From assembly GCA_945787595.1 (NCBI GenBank), contig CALZJV010000234.1, positions 1 to 12,320 on the forward strand: a stretch of 12,320 bases of DNA, read 5' to 3'. Each line of letters begins with the position of its first letter. The stretch's first letter is position 1. The DNA is from an uncultured Desulfobacterales bacterium (lineage in GTDB: Bacteria; Desulfobacterota; Desulfobacteria; Desulfobacterales; JAFDCJ01). A program made the translations under genes and the position numbers. The notes below the pieces were generated by a model that made no database searches, had not been told where the DNA came from, and saw nothing but the letters and a program-made list of their open reading frames with translations. Shown piece by piece: positions 7,312 to 12,320 of this stretch.

Positions 7312-7362
7312 CTAAGCCACAAAGGTTATAATATAATTCAACCCTTCGTCATTCGTCACTCG

Positions 7363-8508
7363 TCATTCCTTACTCAATACCCTCACGATATCCCGTCCGA
7401 ATTCTTTTCTTTGCCATCTCTTCATTTCTGTTATCGCGGCCAACTCTGATAATTTCAAGGGTCTTTGCACGGCAATCGTGCTGATAAGCGCTTTGTTACA
7501 TATCAAGGCGGGATCGATGGCAAGCTTTTTTACTTGCTTGTCGCGCCAGCTTCTAAGGGCTTTGACGCGCCCGGCTACCGCAAGGGATACCCTGGGTGAC
7601 TTTTTTCGGGGATAGACCGGCAGCATGTCTGCCGGAAGTTCCATAGCACCTTGGATGGCCATAAGCATCTCCCGGCCGTACATGCTGATTTGCTTGGGGC
7701 TCAGCGCTGCGGTATTTTCCAGTTGCCTTAAATTCAGCGGCTTTTTGCCGGCCAATTCCAACAGCGAACGGTTTCCGAAGATTCTGAATAGCGGTTTATC
7801 TTTTTTTCGAGCAACTTCGCGGCGCAAACCAAGCAGGGCTTCCAGCACGGCCAAACTGCGGGGATCGAGTTTGCCTGCACCCTTGAAACTTATGTACAGC
7901 GGCTGATTGTTTGCAGAGATTGGGCGGACTTTGCTTAAATACTCGCATTCTTCATATACCCATCCAAGGCGGTTTTTTTCATCAAGTTCGGCTTTCAAAC
8001 GCTTTGCCAATGGCAACAGATACCCGGCATCCGCGGCGGCATAGGCGACCATGTCCGGCGGCAGCGGGCGTTTTGACCAATCTTTGCGCTGGAATTTTTT
8101 ATTGAGGGTGACGCCAAACTTTTTTTTTAGAACCGCCTCCAGGCCGGTTTCCGGAAAACCCAGGAAACGGCTTGCCAGTTCGGTATCAAATAAATTATGA
8201 ATCGTAATGTGAAAATCTCGAAATAAGGAACGGACATCGTAATCCGCGCCGTGAAAGATTTTGCAGATGTCGCTTCTTTTAAAAAACGGCTTAAGGGGCG
8301 ACAGGTCTCTAATTACGAGAGGATCAATGACCACATTGATATTTGCGGCGGCCATCTGAATCAGGCAGACCTTTTCTTTGAAATGGTACATGGAATCTGC
8401 TTCCAGATCGACGCCCACGGCCTTCTCATTTTCTATGGTTCTGACAAAGTTTTCAAGTTCGCTTCGGGTATTAATGATTTTATAGACGATATCGGTGGTC
8501 GCGTTCAT
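7363..8508 (-). CDS. rnd: Ribonuclease D (DEDDy 3'-5' exoribonuclease with two HRDC domains)
   Basis: A 381-residue protein, close to the usual ~375 for RNase D, which trims the 3' ends of tRNA precursors and other small structured RNAs in the cytoplasm. The exonuclease domain (~1-175) shows all DEDDy motifs: VGVDLEAD (D34, E36), HGADYDVRSL (D91) and YAAADAGYL (Y156, D160). Two HRDC-type helical domains follow: ~215-285 (LAVLEALLGLRREVARKKDK, then LSPKQISMYGREML) and ~315-379 (LRSWRDKQVKKLAIDPALIC, then EMKRWQRKEFGRDIVRVL). The ATG at 8508 is preceded by an A-rich run and, 12 nt upstream, AGGGG as a distant ribosome-binding site. It is divergent from thrS across 107 bp. The active site looks intact, so the protein should be functional. 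Confidence 0.95.
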   Translation of the reverse strand: MNATTDIVYKIINTRSELENFVRTIENEKAVGVDLEADSMYHFKEKVCLIQMAAANINVVIDPLVIRDLSPLKPFFKRSDICKIFHGADYDVRSLFRDFHITIHNLFDTELASRFLGFPETGLEAVLKKKFGVTLNKKFQRKDWSKRPLPPDMVAYAAADAGYLLPLAKRLKAELDEKNRLGWVYEECEYLSKVRPISANNQPLYISFKGAGKLDPRSLAVLEALLGLRREVARKKDKPLFRIFGNRSLLELAGKKPLNLRQLENTAALSPKQISMYGREMLMAIQGAMELPADMLPVYPRKKSPRVSLAVAGRVKALRSWRDKQVKKLAIDPALICNKALISTIAVQRPLKLSELAAITEMKRWQRKEFGRDIVRVLSKE

Positions 8509-8548
8509 TTTTTTTCTTGACCCCTGGGCTTGTTTTGCCTAATTTGCA

Positions 8549-8577
8549 TTGTTCGATTCTTTAAATAGTAGTAAAAT
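8549..8577 (+). promoter_or_regulatory. Candidate sigma70-type promoter of thrS
   Basis: TTGTTC (8549-8554) and TAAAAT (8572-8577) are 17 bp apart in an AT-rich stretch 39 bp before the thrS start. The -10 matches consensus at 5 of 6 positions and the -35 at 3 of 6. It lies in the divergent spacer shared with rnd. No long leader or obvious T-box fits in the short gap to the start codon. Confidence 0.35.
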
Positions 8578-8615
8578 TATTTTTTAAACTATCCTTTTAT
8601 CACGGTGAGTATGCA

Positions 8616-10523
8616 ATGGTAAACATAACATTTCCAGACGGCAACATAAAGGCTTTTGAAAATTCATTAAACGGTATCGATGCAGCCAAAAGCATCTCGG
8701 ACGGGTTTGCACGCAATTGCGTGGCCATGGAACTGGATGATAATCTGGTTGATTTGAGTACCGTCATCGACCATGACGCCAAAATTAGGTTTGTTACCTC
8801 CAAGGATCCGGCTGCTCTTGATATTTTGCGTCACAGCGCAGCCCATGTGATGGCCCAGGCAATCTTGCGTCTTAATAAAGATGCCAAACTGACGATTGGC
8901 CCGGCGGTGGAAAATCAGTTTTACTACGATATCGACATGGACCCCATTTCAGAAGACGACTTCCCGAAAATCGAAACTGAAATGAAAAAGATTATCAAGG
9001 AAAAATTGCCGATTCAACGCAGAGTTGTGTCCAAGACGGAGGCCATGGAATTTTATAAAAATGAACCCTACAAGCTTGAAATGATATCGGACCTGACAGA
9101 CGAGACCATTTCATTTTATGAGCAGGGCGAATTTACCGATTTGTGTCGCGGACCCCATGTCCCACACACGGGGCATGTCAAAAACATCAAACTATTAAAA
9201 GTTTCCGGCGCCTACTGGCGGGCAGATCAGTCCAGGCCGCAGCTTCAAAGAATTTATGGCACCGCTTTTTTCGATAAAAAGGAATTGAACGATTATCTGA
9301 CATTTCTTAAAGAAGCCAAAAAGAGGAACCACCGTAAAATCGGCCAGGCGCTGGATCTTTTCAGCTTTCACGAAGAAGCGCTCGGGATGCCGTTTTTCCA
9401 CCCCAAAGGCATGGAACTTTGGAATGCCCTGCTGGATTACTGGCGTCTTGAACATCGTGAAGCCGGTTATGTGGAAACCAAAACGCCGATCATGCTAAAC
9501 CGTTCGCTGTGGGAGAGATCCGGCCACTGGGAAAATTATCGCGAAAACATGTATACCTCGGCAATTGATGATATCGAGTATGCCATCAAACCGATGAACT
9601 GCCCCGGCGGGATGCTGCTATTCAGCACCAGGCCCCACTCCTATCGAGACTTGCCTCTCAGGGTTGCTGAGCTCGGGCTTGTTCACCGGCACGAATTGAG
9701 CGGCGTATTGTCCGGACTTTTCCGGGTGAGAGCGTTTCATCAGGATGATGCCCATTTATACATGACTTCAGGGCAAATCAAGAATGAAATCCTGGGCGTA
9801 CTTAAACTGTCGGAACGGATGTACCGTACGTTCGGCCTGGGTTTTTATCTGGAGCTGTCTACCAGGCCGAAAAAATCCATCGGGACCGATGAGCAGTGGG
9901 AAACAGCTACCAGTGGGTTGGCGGCGGCGCTGGACACCTATGGCCAGGAATACCAGCTAAACGAAGGCGACGGCGCTTTTTACGGCCCCAAAATCGATCT
10001 CCATATCCGCGATGCTTTGAACCGCACCTGGCAATGCGGCACGATTCAGCTTGATATGAACTTTCCCGAACGGTTCAACTTGCATTATATCGACAAGGAC
10101 AATGAAAAACATCGTCCTATCATGATTCACCGAACTGTTTTCGGATCTATTGAGCGCTTTCTGGGTATTCTGATCGAACATTTTGCCGGCAAGTTCCCTT
10201 TATGGCTGTCGCCGTTTCAGGCCATTATCTTGCCGATCAACGATGATCTGGTGCCGTATGCCAACGAGGTGCTGGCAACTCTGAAAAAAGCCGGGCTGCG
10301 GGCTGAGGTCGACAGCCGGACGGAGAGTTTGAACAAAAAGGTGCGTGAGGCCCAATTGCAATATATTCCAATAATCCTCACCATCGGCGGCAAGGAAAAA
10401 GAGGCTTCAACCCTTTCGGTGCGAACGCTGGACGGGCATGTCAAATATGGAGTTTCTCACGAAACTTTTCTGAATACGGTGCATACCCATATTCGTAATC
10501 GGGAGCTTTCTTTGGAATTTTAA
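8616..10523 (+). CDS. thrS: Threonyl-tRNA synthetase
   Basis: A 635-residue class II aminoacyl-tRNA synthetase that charges tRNA-Thr with threonine in the cytoplasm; length is typical of the bacterial enzyme. Domains in order: TGS (~1-61); editing domain that removes mischarged serine (~65-225) with HSAAH (H73, H77) and CRGPH (C177, H181); catalytic core (~240-535) with MNCPGG (C329), motif 2 FRVRAFHQDDAHLY (H380), RPIMIHR (H505) and motif 3 FGSIERF; anticodon-binding domain (~536-635) with AIILPI, AEVDSRTESLNKKVREAQ and IPIILTIGGKE. C329, H380 and H505 are the expected zinc ligands that recognise threonine. GGTGAG at 8604-8609, 6 nt before the ATG, fixes the start; the overlapping upstream ATG at 8611 stops after two codons. 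All catalytic and editing residues appear intact. Confidence 0.98.
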   Translation: MVNITFPDGNIKAFENSLNGIDAAKSISDGFARNCVAMELDDNLVDLSTVIDHDAKIRFVTSKDPAALDILRHSAAHVMAQAILRLNKDAKLTIGPAVENQFYYDIDMDPISEDDFPKIETEMKKIIKEKLPIQRRVVSKTEAMEFYKNEPYKLEMISDLTDETISFYEQGEFTDLCRGPHVPHTGHVKNIKLLKVSGAYWRADQSRPQLQRIYGTAFFDKKELNDYLTFLKEAKKRNHRKIGQALDLFSFHEEALGMPFFHPKGMELWNALLDYWRLEHREAGYVETKTPIMLNRSLWERSGHWENYRENMYTSAIDDIEYAIKPMNCPGGMLLFSTRPHSYRDLPLRVAELGLVHRHELSGVLSGLFRVRAFHQDDAHLYMTSGQIKNEILGVLKLSERMYRTFGLGFYLELSTRPKKSIGTDEQWETATSGLAAALDTYGQEYQLNEGDGAFYGPKIDLHIRDALNRTWQCGTIQLDMNFPERFNLHYIDKDNEKHRPIMIHRTVFGSIERFLGILIEHFAGKFPLWLSPFQAIILPINDDLVPYANEVLATLKKAGLRAEVDSRTESLNKKVREAQLQYIPIILTIGGKEKEASTLSVRTLDGHVKYGVSHETFLNTVHTHIRNRELSLEF

Positions 10524-10563
10524 CTTCGTTGGAATGGATTCGATCTCATGCTTTTTTATTATT

Positions 10564-10674
10564 AGACAGGATTTACAGGATATTGTGGATTTTTTTTCGC
10601 TTACGGCGAGACGTCCTTCGGCCGAAGGCCGTTATATCCTGACGATCCTGTTAATCCTGTCTACTGTTTTTTTT
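10564..10674 (+). terminator. Nested inverted repeat with T-run after thrS
   Basis: AGACAGGATTTACAGGAT (10564-10581) pairs with 10645-10662 at 17 of 18 positions. Between them sits the perfect palindrome CCTTCGGCCGAAGG (10615-10628). Eight T residues follow at 10667-10674. It begins 41 nt after the thrS stop, so it probably ends thrS transcription. The arms are made of ACAGGAT-type heptads and also look like a dispersed repeat element. Confidence 0.55.
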
Positions 10675-10749
10675 AAATAAGAATCCATTCCCCTTTTTGC
10701 AGGATCGTTTTGTTCAAAAGGCTAAAACGTCACAAAAAAGGTATATTAA

Positions 10750-10956
10750 ATGACCAAAAACGCGGGCGTGACAACCAGTAAAATCAGCTTTTGTGATCTG
10801 CTATGCGGACAGGCCGATTTTGCCAGAATGGATGCGCTGGATGGCAGTTGCCGGACATTTCAGTCATTGTGGTGCAGAAAGTTAAAAAAACACGTCACCA
10901 AAAACGCACCCTGTGAAGTTTCGTTCGGTAAAAGGCGACCGACTACCGGGTTTTAG
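10750..10956 (+). CDS. Small cysteine-rich protein of unknown function
   Basis: A 68-residue open frame beginning MTKNAGVTTSKISFCDLLCG, with five cysteines (C15, C19, C34, C42, C55) and a basic second half. An AAGG (10738-10741) lies 8 nt before the ATG, at a workable ribosome-binding distance. I do not recognise a named family. The spacing CxxxC, then SCRTF, then LWC looks like a small metal-binding or redox protein rather than random sequence, and there is no membrane segment or signal peptide. It follows the thrS terminator, so it is probably expressed separately. It could be a spurious frame; conservation across relatives would decide. Confidence 0.5.
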   Translation: MTKNAGVTTSKISFCDLLCGQADFARMDALDGSCRTFQSLWCRKLKKHVTKNAPCEVSFGKRRPTTGF

Positions 10957-11030
10957 CAGGGCCACGTCAAATTAACAGATAACTGATTGGATTTAATAAG
11001 ATTATTTCATTCCTTAAAGTCATGGAAATT

Positions 11031-11093
11031 CCAAGCACCAAATACCAAATCCCAAATAAATACCAATGACCGAAACTCAAAATTCTAAACATG
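11031..11093 (+). repeat. Dispersed spacer repeat, copy 2
   Basis: This AT-rich stretch starts CCAAGCACCAAATACCAAAT and contains iterated CCAAAT steps. Its second half (11064-11091) matches the reverse complement of 7127-7154 at 24 of 28 positions. The first half resembles 7062-7090. Together they indicate an interspersed, non-coding repeat in the spacers of this genome. Confidence 0.5.
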
Positions 11094-11181
11094 CAATACT
11101 GCCATTATACAATAGATAAGTCGCCAGAATGTTTTGGTCATTGAACTTTCGAATTTGAATTCGATCATCTATCCACGGGTT

Positions 11182-11601
11182 ATGGAAAAAATATGCCGAC
11201 CTATTTTAAAGCCTTTTATATTATATTGGCTTCCGCTTATCCTTTATTGTCTGTTGATTTATATTCAGTCCGCCAATCCTTCCCCGAAACAGATCCCCTC
11301 ATTTCCACTGGTTGACAAGGCGCTTCATTTTTTTGCTTATGGAATTATGGGAATTCTATTCTACAGGGCCTACCAGACCCTTAGGATCAAAAACAACATC
11401 CAAATGCTGATGCTGTTGAGTGTGGTTTCCGCATCTCTTTACGGCATCAGCGATGAGATCCATCAGTCTTTTGTTCCCTTTCGGGAAGCCGCGGTTGCGG
11501 ATGTGGTTGCCGATATCCTTGGAGCGATTAGCGGGGTTTACCTATATCAGTTGTTGGTGGTATCCAGGGAGAGAGCAGAAGGCAGGGTGCCGAGAGCATA
11601 G
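11182..11601 (+). CDS. VanZ-family integral membrane protein
   Basis: A 139-residue protein with four predicted membrane segments: residues ~9-31 (FILYWLPLILYCLLIYI), ~47-67 (ALHFFAYGIMGILFYRA), ~75-97 (MLMLLSVVSASLYGI) and ~109-131 (VVADILGAISGVYLYQLLVV). The VanZ-family signature is clear: DKALHFFAYG before the second segment, and DEIHQSFVPFREAAVADVVA between the third and fourth. VanZ itself gives low-level teicoplanin resistance, but most relatives are small membrane proteins of unknown role. A TTG 48 nt upstream in frame could extend the N-terminus by 16 residues; the ATG at 11182 is chosen because the hydrophobic part begins soon after it. The ribosome-binding site is weak (CGGG). The gene is flanked by spacers, so it is likely monocistronic. 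Confidence 0.85.
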   Translation: MEKICRPILKPFILYWLPLILYCLLIYIQSANPSPKQIPSFPLVDKALHFFAYGIMGILFYRAYQTLRIKNNIQMLMLLSVVSASLYGISDEIHQSFVPFREAAVADVVADILGAISGVYLYQLLVVSRERAEGRVPRA

Positions 11602-11621
11602 GGTAGAGGACAGAAACCGAA

Positions 11622-11650
11622 TTGACAAAAAATGGTGTATCAGGTACAAG
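11622..11650 (+). promoter_or_regulatory. Candidate sigma70-type promoter of the Fe-S protein gene
   Basis: A perfect TTGACA (11622-11627) is followed after 17 bp by TACAAG (11645-11650), which matches the -10 consensus at 4 of 6 positions. It lies in the 186-bp gap between the VanZ-type gene and the Fe-S protein gene. It would give a 5' leader of about 130 nt that includes the hairpin at 11732-11754. Confidence 0.4.
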
Positions 11651-11731
11651 GAAAGACCAAACAAAATCTTTTATAAAAATCGGGAATATTGTTGTTTTTC
11701 CTGGATACGGGGTTAATATCCCTAAAGTGGC

Positions 11732-11754
11732 TTAACCTCCACTCGGGAGGTTAA
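11732..11754. promoter_or_regulatory. Perfect 9-bp hairpin in the leader of the Fe-S protein gene
   Basis: TTAACCTCC (11732-11740) and GGAGGTTAA (11746-11754) form a perfect stem around the loop ACTCG. It ends 15 nt before the AAGGAG ribosome-binding site of the next gene. No T-run follows, so it is not a standard terminator for upstream transcription. It could be an operator or an RNA structure influencing translation or message stability. The 3' arm contains a GGAGG that is itself Shine-Dalgarno-like but is sequestered. Confidence 0.45.
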
Positions 11755-11787
11755 TCTTGACCAATTTTTAAGGAGCAAAATACCGAC

Positions 11788-12320
11788 ATGTCCCTTCCAA
11801 ACATCATCATAATCAATGGCAATGAATTTTCTTTTGATCCCGGAGAGAGCATTCTCGATATCGCCCGGCGCAATAGTATTGATATCCCTACGCTTTGTCA
11901 TCTGAAAGCGGCAACTCCTACCGGCGCCTGCCGGGTTTGTGTTGTGGAGGTTGAAGGTGCCCGCAGCCTGATCGCTTCCTGTGCTGCACCGGCTGCCAAC
12001 AATATGGTCGTACGCACCGAGTCCGTAAAAGTAATCGCGGCTCGTCGCATGGTCATCCAGTTGTTGCTTTCATCAGGCAATCACAACTGTGCGGTGAGCG
12101 GATCTGCCGGCCAAAACTGGACCGAATTTCAGCTGAAAGCGCAGCAGACTGAAAATACCGCCGAATTGTGTCCGGTCTGGGGGGACTGCAAGCTGCAGGA
12201 TCTGGCCTTTCGCTACCAGGTAAATGGTGAACGGTTTAATCCCACCGATACGCCCTATCCGATGGAAACGGTCAATCCGTTTATTGTGCGTGATTTTTCG
12301 CGCTGTATCCAGTGCGGCCG
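11788..12320 (+). CDS. NuoG/HndD/formate-dehydrogenase-type iron-sulfur protein, N-terminal part (runs off window)
   Basis: The first 177 codons are present. A plant-type [2Fe-2S] ferredoxin domain (~1-80) carries C37, C48, C51 and C65 (C-x10-C-x2-C-x13-C), as in NuoG, Fe-only hydrogenases and NAD-linked formate dehydrogenases. The next region corresponds to the His-Cys3 [4Fe-4S] segment: H99, C101, then C128 and C134 (CPVWGDCKLQDLAFRYQV), with about 23 extra residues compared with the compact NuoG motif. FIVRDFSRCIQCG (C173, C176) opens a bacterial-type [4Fe-4S] ferredoxin domain at the window edge. Such proteins pass electrons between NAD(P)H or ferredoxin and a catalytic module, which here is outside the window. 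AAGGAG (11770-11775) lies 12 nt before the ATG. It is probably the first gene of a redox operon; the exact enzyme cannot be told without the C-terminus. Confidence 0.88.
   Translation, partial: MSLPNIIIINGNEFSFDPGESILDIARRNSIDIPTLCHLKAATPTGACRVCVVEVEGARSLIASCAAPAANNMVVRTESVKVIAARRMVIQLLLSSGNHNCAVSGSAGQNWTEFQLKAQQTENTAELCPVWGDCKLQDLAFRYQVNGERFNPTDTPYPMETVNPFIVRDFSRCIQCG

Larger units (their letters stand above)
6980..7362. other. 383-bp repeat-rich spacer
   Basis: No gene is seen here. The stretch is a patchwork of short repeats. An AAGCACTAAATAACAAATA-type segment lies near 7062-7080. The segment 7127-7154 matches 11064-11091 in reverse orientation at 24 of 28 positions. The pair 7163-7176 (TTCGACTTGGCTCA) and 7193-7205 (TGAGCTTGCCGAA) forms an imperfect inverted repeat. 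CCTGAAAC-type tandem units lie at 7238-7267, two palindromes at 7275-7311, and CGTCATT/CGTCACT heptamers just past the end of rnd. Any terminator for rnd and promoter for the TPR gene must lie in here. Confidence 0.55.

Noticed and set aside
7022..7362. CRISPR array or regularly spaced repeats.
   Set aside because: Repeats are short, varied and irregularly spaced; there is no constant repeat with unique spacers and no cas gene.
8509..8615. T-box or other leader riboswitch controlling thrS.
   Set aside because: The spacer is only 107 bp and the likely promoter lies about 40 bp before the start, leaving no room for such a structure.
11602..11716. Short plus-strand open frame overlapping the end of the VanZ-type gene.
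   Set aside because: Out-of-frame shadow and spacer translation with no motif or ribosome-binding site.

Overview
The window looks like a chromosomal segment of a mesophilic Gram-negative anaerobe, most likely a sulfate-reducer-type Desulfobacterota (former Deltaproteobacteria). This rests on gene style (DUF3795, a long-spaced NuoG/formate-dehydrogenase-like Fe-S protein), on intergenic spacers full of short degenerate repeats of the kind common in that group, and on moderate GC in genes beside AT-rich spacers. The assignment is an inference; there is no rRNA marker.

Left part (1-6013). A truncated DUF3795-type gene (1-182, minus) is followed by a decayed spacer. The spacer holds the C-terminal remnant of what looks like an alpha/beta hydrolase and a 78-bp MITE-like element with 17-bp terminal inverted repeats and 8-bp flanking direct repeats. 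Next comes the most notable gene, a minus-strand 1644-residue protein (739-5673). Its N-terminal half is a BrxC/PglY-type P-loop ATPase (DUF6079-like) and its C-terminal ~180 residues read as a PglZ-like alkaline-phosphatase-superfamily domain with a full apparent set of metal ligands. BREX and Pgl phage-defence systems normally carry these two activities on separate proteins. No methyltransferase, BrxA, BrxB, BrxL or protease gene is present here, so this is a candidate compact or stand-alone BREX-related system. Its upstream spacer carries 9-nt tandem repeats in two opposed blocks.

Middle part (6014-10674). A soluble TPR protein and RNase D (rnd) are both on the minus strand, separated by a 383-bp spacer made of patchy repeats and palindromes. 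Threonyl-tRNA synthetase (thrS) is divergent from rnd across a 107-bp shared promoter region. thrS ends in a nested inverted repeat with a T-run and is not followed by infC-rpmI-rplT.

Right part (10675-12320, plus strand). It contains a small five-cysteine protein of unknown function, a second copy of the spacer repeat seen near 7130, a VanZ-family membrane protein, and a promoter-plus-hairpin leader. The leader precedes the N-terminal 177 residues of a NuoG/HndD/FdhA-like iron-sulfur protein that runs off the window.

rnd, thrS, the TPR protein and the Fe-S protein look like ordinary core functions. Mobile or decaying DNA is concentrated on both sides of the BREX-like fusion gene.
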